Origin: Cryptosporidium bovis
Taxonomy: Eukaryota; Apicomplexa; Conoidasida; Eucoccidiorida; Cryptosporidiidae
Length of the DNA: 64,000 nucleotides
Assembly: GCA_009768925.2 (NCBI GenBank)
Contig: VHIT02000036.1
Coordinates: forward strand, 1 to 64,000
Reading direction: 5' to 3'
Shown: positions 1-10,600 of the stretch, one piece after another
Layout: every line of letters starts with the position of its first letter
Position numbering within the stretch: the first letter of the stretch is position 1
Notes under the pieces: generated by a model
Database searches by the model: none
What the model was told of the DNA's origin: nothing
What the model saw: the letters and a program-made list of their open reading frames with translations, nothing else
Program-made: the position numbers and the translations under genes

Positions 1-28
1 AAAAATTAATTATTATAAATGATCTACA

Positions 29-840
29 ATGAAGGGGAAACAGAAGAAGAAAAGTATCGATCACACAAACAACCCGGACAAATAATCAAAAATATGATAG
101 TGACGATCATAGTCAAGAATGATCCGGATCTGGTAACAACCAACCAACCAGTGATCCATCAAAAGAAGAGGTAAAACACAAGTTTTGATGAGGATGGTGA
201 AATTGTCTTTACCAAAAAGAAGAGATCCGTAAGTCGTGGATTTAGCAAACTATTTACATGCCTTCACTCATTTAAAGTGGAAGAAGCGTAAAGATAAAGT
301 TGCTCATTTTACTTAAGTATAGAGTAGTTTTTAGAAAGAAAAAGTCTAACAATTTTAGTTAAATTACTGGTGATGAAAAATCTAGCGTGAATGTAAACAC
401 TGTCAAAAACAAAAATATACATATATCAGCTAGTTCTGATAAAAGTGGGACTGGTGAATAACTCTCCAAAAAGAAGACAAATCTAGATTTTATAAATTTC
501 AAAGGGGTTTTTCAGAATTTTTCCGCTTAAAAAATAAAAATGAACCAAAACCACCTGACAATATTAGTAAATGGGATGAACCTAATGCAGATAACATTTA
601 TAAATGAAAAAAATGAATCAAATAATCCCGGTTGTCCAAATCATAATTGAAATCAAAATGAAAATAATGCTACCACCCAGAATGATGAGAACGAACCGAG
701 CAATTCTAATTAAGAGAATATATAAACCACAAGCTAAAAATCCTGAATAGTATTTACAATTAAAAAAAAGAAATCTACTTAAATTAGAATCAATTTTTTT
801 CAACTTTAGAAGAGAATAATCAACTTCCTATTAAAAATCA
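29..840 (+). pseudogene. decayed Lys/Asn/Ser-rich coding remnant
   Basis: No intact frame is present, but stretches of plausible protein continue from one plus-strand frame to another. Bases 123-185 read SGSGNNQPTSDPSKEEVKHK, and then 181-288 in another frame gives SFDEDGEIVFTKKK followed by a basic segment with FSKLFTCL. Further down there are lysine-rich and asparagine-rich blocks, for example NESNNPGCPNHN near 615-650, each interrupted by stops. An ATG at 29 opens a short lysine-rich frame. This pattern is what a degraded low-complexity host gene looks like. I do not recognise the family. It could also be low-complexity non-coding DNA, since AT-rich sequence readily yields K/N-rich frames. 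Confidence 0.42.
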
Positions 841-1979
841 AAATTCTACTTCGAGATGAATTTGTGTAATTATATATTTGTTACTTTCTTATTTTGATTT
901 ATACTATAGTTGCAGACCTGCTATTTTTGTGTTAAAGCCCAAGTTAGAAAATAGAATAAAACTAAAACGGCGAATGTGATTTTTTTTTGTATGATCTGAA
1001 ATAATAAGAGTAATAATACCTACACAAATGCATTAATGAACCAAATTAAAAATTTGAAACATCATTTATTGATTAATTTGCTATAATATTAACTGTTTCA
1101 TATTAATTTAAACAAAGATTATAATTTTCATACCTCATTATCACATGTATATATATAACAACTTAGTCACTTATATTGACATATTTAATTGTCAACAAAA
1201 TTCTTCCGTCTTCACTGTTAAACAACTATTTAAATTTAATTAAATTTCCATACTTGACAATCTGAAAATATAATTTATTTTTTTTGGACTGAATTTATGA
1301 GTTGGGGGACACTAATTAATCAAACTTCATAGTAATAATACCCTTGTTAAATTGTTGTGTAGTGAATTAACTGTTTATAATTACACACAATTGCCAATTT
1401 ATTCCAGTGATGGGATTTTATACTATGCTAATAGAATAGAAAAAGTTATATATTGATCTTACTTAAGTGAAAAAACTAGTCTTAAGAACAGGCGGTTAAA
1501 TCTGAGCCCATATGAATGTTTCTAATAAAAAAATATAATCACTATGTCTGAATGATATTTATGGCAAGCTGAACAAAATATTAGAGAAGTTGATACTTAA
1601 ATTTTATATATTCTGAAATACTCGTTATTATTAAACAAACAAGTGTCTAAATTTCCTTTAAATTCTTAGTTCAGCATATAAACATTATTCAAAAAAAAAT
1701 CAAGGTTAGAAATATTTGTTTGTATTGCAATTGAATTATCTGTAGATACAGATCAAAATATTACTTTATAGTTACCGCAAAATCTAATGAATATATTGGA
1801 CATTATAGTTAATGTAATATTTAAGCCCCAAAAGTTGTGAAGTAGAAAACCCCGCCTTCTGTACTGGTAACTAGATATTTTTCACGAGTCGAAAATTGTT
1901 TACAATTCTGGAGTTTTATTTTAAATAATTCTTTATTTAAAATAATAAGTTACATATACTACTTATTTTGTCTGGCGAA
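841..1979. other. intergenic, upstream of the secreted-protein gene
   Basis: AT-rich sequence with stops in all frames and no RNA gene that I can recognise. A CCCCGCC word near 1851-1857 lies about 125 bases upstream of the next start codon and resembles the GGCGG-type motif seen before several other genes in the window. Nothing else stands out. Confidence 0.5.
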
Positions 1980-3089
1980 ATGCGAAATTGTTGTTTAAAT
2001 ATAAGTAATATATTCAAATTATTGATTCTGTTTTTCCTTTTTTCGCTTATTGAAATGTCTTCAAATTCAAATTTTAAAAAAGAAATTAAAAGCATTTCTG
2101 CTCAAAGGCTTCCTGATTCCTTTGAAATCGAAGGTGAAACTATTTATAATGAATTGTTTCTTGTTTTTGTCAAAGAATCTGGCCCTGGTACAAAAATACC
2201 ATTCCTGTTGTCAGTATATCTTGAGTATTCTCCGAAACAAATGTCTGGACTAATATTATATGAGAAAAAAAGTGATATATTTTTGGTTTTAGACATAAGT
2301 TCTAATGACAAAATAGCCATATCAAATAAAGATGGTCACTTTACCATAATATTTGAAGAGTTTAGCCTATATTTAAATAAATGCAAAGTGATTGAGAAAG
2401 GTACTCAAGAAGAGAGTTCTGGAATAAAAATTGCTTCAAAAACATTCGGTAGTTTCACAATTGGTCAGGATTCATCGTTAACTAGTGGAGGAGCACCTTT
2501 AGATAAACACCCTATAAGCCATTGTGAAGTTGGAGGAGATGGCACAATTACTAGAGGGCAGACTACATTGACAGTGAAACACTATAAACTGAGTGGAATT
2601 CCAAATATACCGACATATCTAAGTAAAAAATATACTTATTTAATACCAGGCAATTTTGATTATAACAGAGATCAAGTTTACACTTATCCAGGATCTAGTT
2701 ATATACAATTTGTTGGGACTGTAAAAATTTCAAATCCAAAACTAGAGCCTCATAAAGTAGCTGATGACCAACAGTCAATGGAATTGTTTACATTTGAGAG
2801 AACATATTTAATATTTAACTCTGAAAATTTTTACTATGGTATTCCAATAAAGATTAATACAAGATGTACTATTGGAATGAGAAATGGGTTAATTAATTGC
2901 AAAGGTGAAGAAGTAGATTTTTCATATTCTATTTTTGATGGCTTAATGGGAATTGATGAAATGAAGGCATTCACTACAAATGTTCTTGGTCTTAGGATAA
3001 TTATTTCAGGTAATGTCGATGAAATCGTTGATATTGCCTTATCAAGGATATCTGATGAGTTCCCTGGAACTGATCGCAAAAAACCATAA
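1980..3089 (+). CDS. orphan secreted protein, about 369 aa
   Basis: I place the start at the ATG at 1980 (MRNCCLN...). The open frame extends to a TTG at 1968, but TTG is not a likely start in a eukaryote. Residues 1-28 form a signal peptide: a basic/cysteine start followed by a hydrophobic core, FKLLILFFLFSLIE. The rest is soluble, about 340 residues, with few cysteines and no further membrane segment. The last residues are basic (RKKP), and there is no GPI-type hydrophobic tail. I recognise no domain. By inference it is exported or delivered to a secretory organelle or the parasite surface. It stands between a decayed gene remnant and the SbmA-like pair. The secretion call is firm and the function is unknown. 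Confidence 0.8.
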   Translation: MRNCCLNISNIFKLLILFFLFSLIEMSSNSNFKKEIKSISAQRLPDSFEIEGETIYNELFLVFVKESGPGTKIPFLLSVYLEYSPKQMSGLILYEKKSDIFLVLDISSNDKIAISNKDGHFTIIFEEFSLYLNKCKVIEKGTQEESSGIKIASKTFGSFTIGQDSSLTSGGAPLDKHPISHCEVGGDGTITRGQTTLTVKHYKLSGIPNIPTYLSKKYTYLIPGNFDYNRDQVYTYPGSSYIQFVGTVKISNPKLEPHKVADDQQSMELFTFERTYLIFNSENFYYGIPIKINTRCTIGMRNGLINCKGEEVDFSYSIFDGLMGIDEMKAFTTNVLGLRIIISGNVDEIVDIALSRISDEFPGTDRKKP

Positions 3090-4609
3090 ATGATATTCTA
3101 TTTGTGTAATTAAAATTCTTGGCTATGTTGTGTTTGTTTTTTTAAAAGAGAAAACTGTATTTAAACAAAAAATTTGGGCTAACTTGTATGATTTTGTGTG
3201 TTTATTTTATCGGGAAGTTTGATTTACCTGCGAAATATATTTAATCCAATATCCATTTTGATGCAAGTACAAATGTATGATGCATTAATGGCGTTTTATT
3301 TCATAAATTTGAATCTATTCGACTGAATTTACTGGTTGTAATATATGTCATATTCATGGGGAATAGTATTGGTTTAGATAAAGACAGTAAAGTCAAATTT
3401 TTTTAGAAATAATTGGGGTATTTAATTAGGATGTGGTAGTGTGAACAGTGTAGTGCGTTAATATAATTCTTAAGTTATTTTGATCATGTCTGAATATTTT
3501 ATTAATCTGTCTTGTCTTAATAGTAATACGAGTTTTATGTCATATCTAAATTATTTCACTATATGTATCTATCTAAACACCTATATTGGATAGTTGGCAC
3601 GCAAAATTCAAGTAGTTCGTAAGTTATTTAGAACGTATGTTCAGTTTGAAACTTTGTTCACTAGTTAGAAATCACCTGTTTAATTAAAAAAATGTGCTTA
3701 CTCTTCAATGATGTAAAAATAAACACGTAAAATATATATCAAGTAATAATTTATTATTTTCTTACATAGATCGATTTAAAGTCAATTTAATACTAACAAA
3801 TTTGAATCTAACATTAACGAGAGAACGGAAATCAATAGAGTAGAATAGTATTAAGATGTTCGTATTATTTCTAATAATAGGACATTTATATAAACTTCAA
3901 GATCGCCCCAATACTCACAGTAATAAGAGATAATTTATTATTTATTTGATATTATTTCAACCGTATCATTATTTTATTTTTTACTTCAAACCTAAATTTA
4001 TCAAATATGGAAATACTTCAGATTTCAACAGAAAATAAAATGTTACTGTTGCACATTAAACATTACAAACCAACAAAAAAATAACATTCTGTAGGTTAAA
4101 TGCCCATCTTCGACGCATAAATATTATAATTCTAAGTGAAAAACGAAGCTAACTTTGTTTTGACTCACTAAAATACTGTTATCGAATTTTTTACAAATTT
4201 CAAGAAAAACGTGGCGCTAGGACTCGGGTGTTAATTATATTACATTAAAACAAAAACTTTCTAACACACTATTTGAGACTTAAAATAACAAATTATACCT
4301 AAAAGTGGTGTTAATATCCAGTACTAATATCCTTTAGATGTAATGTTAATAAAAGTATACATAGTTATCTATCTTTTGTCTGTTTACCGGGATACTTTTC
4401 TGCCTCTGAAATTTTGTTTCAAATAGTGAAAGTAAATTCAATTTTTAACCTCCGTTAAATATGTAAATAATAATTTATACTCCTCAAGAATAAGGAAACA
4501 AATTTATATTCATCATGAATAAAAGATTTACAAATGTTTTATTTTCGTCCAGTTTAATCAAATAACATTCTTGATTTATGCTCTTATAGCAAAATCAAAG
4601 GAAACGGAT
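3090..4609. other. intergenic between convergent genes
   Basis: About 1.5 kb of AT-rich sequence between two converging genes, so it should hold two 3' UTRs. It has no credible long frame, tRNA or repeat array. A GGCGCT word occurs at 4213-4218. Short open frames here look like chance. Confidence 0.5.
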
Positions 4610-5626
4610 TTAGTCCAGATCTATTTCAGTCGGTTGTACTCCATCCTTTTTGGCTATATTAATGCGTTCTTCAAAGTCAGAAAGCCTTCTGTAAACAGAA
4701 ATGAGTTCGGTGAATCCCCTCCATCTTGCTTGAATAATAAGAAATATCCTAAACATTCTGCTTAAAAATCTCGAAACCGTCGAATAATCTTCAACAGTCA
4801 TTGATTCGTGAAAGAAAGATGGCCATAGAAAAACGGGTCCCGAAAAGTAACCAAAATCGTTTGTCATGACACTCAAATACAGAAATGGGAATGTAAACTT
4901 GAATGTACGGTAATAATTTCTCGTTAATTCACCGTAAACTTTCTCTAATTCTTCCCTCTCAACTGCACCTTCTTCATCCTCATTTAATGCAAGCACTTTC
5001 CTGTACCTTGCTTCAAGTTTTTGATTTTCGAAATGCAAATATGGAAGTTTGTAACTTGAAGCTGCGATAATTAACAATTCAACTGCAAGAATAATGAACG
5101 GTGGGTAAATTATTCCATTTTTTACCTTTCCAATTATTAAAATTTCTGGAATAGAAGTTGACATCGCAATCAACTCAGGTATGATCTTAAAAAATGTTAA
5201 CAGGGCATTTAAAATTTCGAATGAACAAAGACGAAGTTCTTTTGCCCACTTAGCAGTGTCCTCTTGAATTCTCTGAGATGCTCCCTCAACTTCGCAAATA
5301 TAATTCCAACTCTTAATGTAATACTCAGTTAATGCTTGTCTCCAGTAAAATACAAACACATTAACTAAATAACTCGAGAAACATCTCATTCCTGTGATAA
5401 TGAAAAAACTTGGAAGTAGTCTTGATACTGCAAAATTAATAAAATCATCCAATTTATATTTATGACTACCATATTCACAATCAGAAACCATTTGCTGAAT
5501 TTCTCCAAGAACTTTTAGTAATTTAATTCCTATGTCCGTTTCATACCATAACAATACAGTGATCACTATTAATGGTGGGTAACACCTAAGAAAATATTTC
5601 TTATTCCAGAAAAATGGTCCAATCAT
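4610..5626 (-). CDS. SbmA/BacA-family transporter, paralogue A
   Basis: A 338-residue multi-spanning membrane protein. Family features visible in order are a first membrane segment (about 12-28), WRQALTEYY at 95-103, the signature EGASQRIQEDT at 114-124, KLPYLHFENQKLEARYRK in the second half, and SVYRRLSDFEERI near the C-terminus. These match bacterial SbmA/BacA (FRWRTAMNEYY, EGAAQRVQEDT, IKLPGLEFKNQRVEAAYRK). In bacteria these proton-driven dimers import proline-rich antimicrobial peptides, bleomycin and, for some members, cobalamin. The bacterial protein is about 400 residues, and this one lacks the extra N-terminal helix region. There is no nucleotide-binding domain, as expected for SbmA. 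It is transcribed divergently from a second copy 495 bases away. Substrate and membrane location in the parasite are unknown. Confidence 0.85.
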   Translation of the reverse strand: MIGPFFWNKKYFLRCYPPLIVITVLLWYETDIGIKLLKVLGEIQQMVSDCEYGSHKYKLDDFINFAVSRLLPSFFIITGMRCFSSYLVNVFVFYWRQALTEYYIKSWNYICEVEGASQRIQEDTAKWAKELRLCSFEILNALLTFFKIIPELIAMSTSIPEILIIGKVKNGIIYPPFIILAVELLIIAASSYKLPYLHFENQKLEARYRKVLALNEDEEGAVEREELEKVYGELTRNYYRTFKFTFPFLYLSVMTNDFGYFSGPVFLWPSFFHESMTVEDYSTVSRFLSRMFRIFLIIQARWRGFTELISVYRRLSDFEERINIAKKDGVQPTEIDLD

Positions 5627-6120
5627 CTTATTTTATTTCTGTTCTAAATACAAATGTTCGAATTTATTTATTATTTTATCTCTTTGTTTGATTATAAAGT
5701 ACTTCAAATTTCAATTACCGATATGGGTTTACTTTCTATTTTAATCAATGACTGAAACTATAGTACTACAGCTTCTTTAATTGAACAATAATGTAACAAT
5801 ACTTTAAATTAATACAAATAACGAGAAGATTATTCTTTTCTTGTTTTTAACTGATTTATTTTGACAATGTTTTGCACACTTTTGATACCCGGCGGGATTG
5901 CTTCTGAAAATAGATGCAATCCACAATTTACCCAATATTATATTTAGACCCGTTCCCGGCATGTTTAAATTAATTTTTTTCCCAGAAAACCACTCATTAC
6001 AATAAAATAGAAATTTAGAATAAAATGGAATCAGTTCAAACTTAATTTAAGAGGAAATTATTTTAATATTTTATTTTTGAGTGTCTTAAAGTTTTTATTA
6101 TCTGTAAATAGAAAGAGAAG
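5627..6120. promoter_or_regulatory. shared divergent promoter of the SbmA/BacA pair
   Basis: 494 bases separate the start codons of two divergently transcribed paralogues, so both promoters must lie here. The sequence is AT-rich except for two GC-rich words, CCCGGCGGG at 5888-5896 and TTCCCGGC near 5953-5960. The first contains a GGCGGG core like the E2F-type words before other genes in this window. The regulatory role is inferred from position and composition. Confidence 0.45.
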
Positions 6121-7143
6121 ATGTTTAGCCAATTCTTTGCAGACAGAAGGTATGCATTATGGGCATATCTCGGATGGTTTTTAATATTTGTATTTGCATT
6201 TGCTGAGTGTTTCTTTGATACATACTCAAACTACTTGTATCAATACTTCACTGATAGTATGCAAAGCTTATTAAATCCAAAGCCAGGAATAAAAAAGGCG
6301 ACCAGAGAAGACTTTATGAATTTTTTATATTACTTTTTCTTTATCGAAATAGCAGGTGTATCTCTTTGTAATTCAGTAAGATCTTTATTGGGTAACTTTA
6401 TTGCATTTAAATGGAGAACGGCTTTAAATAATCATTACGTTTCAAAGTGGGAATATTTGAGGAGAATAGAAGGTGCTTCGCAACGTGTACAAGAAGATTG
6501 TCAAAGATTCACTGTAATATTAGAATCAATAGCTCTTGAAGCATTTTACTGGCTTTGCAGAGCAATTGCCTTTTCCCGTTTGATTATTATTTATGGAAGA
6601 GAATTACCATATGTTCCTTTTTTTGGTTCTCACACTTTCTCACTTTTATTTGCATCAATAAGTTTTGAATTATTATGTTACATTCCACTGTTGATTGCAG
6701 GTATTAAACTCCCAAGTATAGAGTATGAGAACCAAGTTTTAGAGGCATCTTATAGGAAGAGATTAATTTACTCGGAAAGTACGAGTGTAAGCAATGAAGA
6801 TTTACTTACAATAAGGAAACTTTTTATTAATGTAAGAGAAAACAGTTTCAGAATGTACAAACATATTATGTTTGTCGATTCAATTTCAAGTGTAACTCGC
6901 TATTTCAGTTACTATCTCATTGATTTCTTAGTTATACCTGGATATCTTGATGGAAATATGGGTTATGGAAGATTTACGGGTATAACAGAAGTTGTTTCGC
7001 ATTTCCTAAGAATTTTAAGTTATATTAGAGATCAATGGAGCAATTTAATTGAGCTTTTGTCAGTTAAACAAAGGTTAGATGGATTTGAGGCTTATTTAAC
7101 CGAATGCTGCAACTCTGAAGCCCTACTAGAGGCCCAAGAATAA
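6121..7143 (+). CDS. SbmA/BacA-family transporter, paralogue B
   Basis: A 340-residue membrane protein clearly related to the neighbouring minus-strand gene and to bacterial SbmA/BacA. It has a first hydrophobic helix at about 11-32, WRTALNNHY at 98-106, the signature EGASQRVQED at 117-126, GIKLPSIEYENQVLEASYRK in the second half and SVKQRLDGFEAYL at the end. This copy is closer to the bacterial consensus around WRTAL and EGASQRVQED than its partner. It starts at the ATG at 6121, after a purine-rich leader. The two copies diverge considerably outside the motifs, so the duplication is not recent. Likely a peptide or vitamin-type importer working as a dimer; whether the two copies pair with each other is unknown. 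Confidence 0.87.
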   Translation: MFSQFFADRRYALWAYLGWFLIFVFAFAECFFDTYSNYLYQYFTDSMQSLLNPKPGIKKATREDFMNFLYYFFFIEIAGVSLCNSVRSLLGNFIAFKWRTALNNHYVSKWEYLRRIEGASQRVQEDCQRFTVILESIALEAFYWLCRAIAFSRLIIIYGRELPYVPFFGSHTFSLLFASISFELLCYIPLLIAGIKLPSIEYENQVLEASYRKRLIYSESTSVSNEDLLTIRKLFINVRENSFRMYKHIMFVDSISSVTRYFSYYLIDFLVIPGYLDGNMGYGRFTGITEVVSHFLRILSYIRDQWSNLIELLSVKQRLDGFEAYLTECCNSEALLEAQE

Positions 7144-7655
7144 AAGTAAATTAACCAAAATTTCTGTTTCTGTTCAAGATGAATTCATCTAAATTTCATT
7201 CAGAATTTGTCAGTTTAACATGGAATTTTTTTTGTCTCGTATTTGTAAAAATATAATGTACCCTGTAAGCGTAATATAATTTGCGTCTTCAATATTAATA
7301 ACCAAATGACATACTTTCTTGTTCTATTCAAAAATTAGTGAGGAAACGAGAAGATGTTTATTATACAAATATTGAGAATTATCTGAAGACCGTAAAATAT
7401 TAATTCGAGTAGGCATTTGTTTCTTAATTGATATATTTTGGAGTACAGTATTGTAACTTTTAGTTTGGATTACATATTTAAATCCTGTTTATATTGGGAA
7501 GACAAGATTGAAGCATAAATAAAATCGTGAAAAAAACAAATAAATGTGATTTTGATTAAATATTAAAAAATAATAATAAACATTGATAAAACAAACGCCT
7601 ATTTTAGATAAATAGTTAATATTTATTGTTTTGATACATTTTTAGTCAAAACATT
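7144..7655. other. intergenic between convergent genes
   Basis: About 510 bases of AT-rich sequence holding the 3' ends of two converging genes. I see no frame, RNA gene or notable repeat. Confidence 0.5.
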
Positions 7656-10600
7656 TTAGAGGAAAGTGTTGCTGATAATTGTATTATTCTGACTGTTTGT
7701 TGAATTTTTTGTAGGTCCCCAAACTAAGTAATTGCTGTTAATAGAATATAGTTTCTTAGTGTTTGATATATCGTATAGTTTCTGAGTCTCATTAATACCC
7801 CATTCAATCCCGAATGAATTTTTTTCTTCTCTTCCCTCTTGGGTATATGTTCCCCTGAGTCCCTTATTGTTTCCAAGAATAGAGAAGTCAACTTTATCAG
7901 CACTTATTCCATCTGCTTCATCAAATATTGATACAAATCCAGAGTAAGAAGAGTTAACTATATCAAATATAAGTGTCACATTACTTCCAAGGCTTTCGAG
8001 AGAATTATCAAAACCTCCCCAAGGTTTATTAATAGAAGGTGAAAATGGATCATATGCTCCATCTGAGTTATTGTATTTGACTAGTTTTGGGATTCCAATA
8101 AGAGCATAATCTGAAATGGCATTACAGGAACATTGGAACTTTGTTACTTCTTTTGAATTCTGCCCCGAAATTGCATATGTTGTTCTACATGAGCTTGTTT
8201 CCCATGATTTATTTATATTTGCAGCACAAAGCATTTGAGTAAGGTCAAGCTCATCTTTTGTAGGTATTTCAAAAGAAAATTCGACCTGCTGAAGCATGTT
8301 GTAGGCACGATAATCAACTGAACACCACATTAAAGCTGAAGAACCAACGTAAACTCCTGGTTCTAAGAGTAATGAGCTAAGATCCATTTGAGCAATAGCA
8401 TATAATGAGGAATACAATTTCTCTGATCCAATTAATGTAGAAGAGAGAGTAAAAACAGAATTTGAACAATTTGAAATAACCTCTTGTGTGTTGTAATAAT
8501 ACTTTCGATTTAATTTCATATAATAAGAATCAATTAAATGCAGTTCTCTAAAATCCAATTTTGTCAAATACTTAAATTTAAAGGATCCCAAATCGATTCC
8601 GGAATAAGCTGAGAAGAATGAGGTTGATTTTATATTAACCTCAATCTTAGAATGTTCTCCAATATAAGAAAGAGACTCATTTTGCCCATTGTTCCAAAAA
8701 GAGAATCTATTTGCTACAGCTTCTATTCCCCTTAGTAAAGTGGACATAAGTTCATTACTTGGATTTAGTGTGGAGCCTATTTCGCTATTAGTAGATAAAA
8801 GAAGATCAATTATATCAAGGAGAAGATACTTTGTGCCTATGTTATTAGAGCATTCTGCATTTAAAGTGGAATTTGGGAGTATATCTATGGGTGACAATGT
8901 GTCAATTTCCAAAGATGGTGTTTCATTAGCAACTTGCAGAATTCTTTTTAAAATGAACAATTGTTGTAGCCTGGATGCGGAAAAATCCAAGGAATATGGA
9001 ACTTGAAGTTGTGGATCAAGGATTTTTTCGTAAAGTAATTTGAAATAGTCGTTCCAAACGAGTTTTTGGGTGACGGGTTGATAAAATAAACCAGTTATAA
9101 GCTGAAAAGCTTCATTTAATGAATAGTATGTTATATTATTAAGGACGGTGGCAATTGCATCCATTATAACATCCTCACTATCACCGTCTGACATATTTAT
9201 AACTTGTTTAGGGCAAATTTGTGCTTCTATCGACCCATTAGTACACCAATGTGCAAAAAATGATGGTTTAAGTTTCATTTCTGAACTACACGGAATACTA
9301 CAACCACTATTTGAAAATGTCTGTGCTCTGAAGTAAATGTACCACATTTTAGATGTTGATGGAAGTCTTATAACTTGAGGTAGAGATTGGAGAGAGTCTC
9401 CCAATAGCAGAACGGTTGAATTTGTATCCAAAATAATTGAAGAGGAGGCTATTATTCCTACTGTTGGAAAAACTCCAGACTGAGATTCAGATTGATATAA
9501 AATCTTTTCTATTGAAAAGAATATGGCATCAGTGAGAACTGACTTTGAAGGATCTGGTGGAAAAGTGTTAATAGTACCAATATAAGGAGGTGTATCAACT
9601 ACCACATAATAAGAAAACATAGTAACACCACTTACAGGCGAAGCAGGAGCAGCCCCACCAAAACTGCTGAATGTTCCTATTTTTGAATTATATGGCTGAT
9701 TAAAACTGGCATAAAAATTAACATAGCAGTCAACATTACTTCTTAGATTGATTCCTATTGGAGGAACTTCAGCTGTAACAGGTATTGAGCCATACATATT
9801 TATGTTTGATAGAGCGACTTTATCTGGAAATACCTTTAGCTGTATAGTTTGTAGATTCTGACAGAGAGCAAATGCGGTCAGGTATATTTGTGTTGAAGTA
9901 GAAAGTGAAGTATCTGATTCCAATGACATTTCAACTGATATAGAAGTATTCCCATTTGTAGATATGTATCTTGAATAAATAGAATCTTGAAAATGATCCC
10001 AAGGTTGAATAGTTGATGACAACTTGATAATTTGTGGAATTGATATTGGTACAATTGGTAGTATTGGAATAACATTACAAAAACTATATGGATACCATGT
10101 TTCGTTGTATGGATTGTCGTTTAAAACAGTAATTCTGAACCAGGATCCAGCATCTGAATATGATTTAAATGCTTTGGGGAAATTAATATCTGTAACATTT
10201 TGCACAATCATTGCTATTTTTGTTTTATCATAGGCTGTGTTTGGTAGGTTAAGGGACCATGTTTCACTTGTTATTGGATTACTATTACAAGCTTCTATCT
10301 TAGTATCATCAATTTTACAGCTTCCAGTGACTGCATTTTTTATTTCCGTTGCTGCCTGCTGTTGGGTTACGGTTTTTTTTGGTTTAAAACAAAGCCAATT
10401 AACCTTAATTCCTTCAACATCTTGACTTCTCGGAACGAATCTTGGTGATCTACAACTCATTGCTGTTCCAGAATTTCCATATTGCCCAAACATTCTGAGA
10501 ACATAGGGTTCACCTAATGAAAAATAGTTAAACGATATATTAATATCTGAATTTTCATACACATTAAATGGAGCAGTTACTAAAAATCTTGGTCCTGCAT

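Noticed and set aside
1968-1979. TTG start upstream of the ATG in the secreted-protein gene
   Set aside because: Non-ATG starts are unlikely here, and the ATG at 1980 places the signal peptide correctly at the N-terminus.
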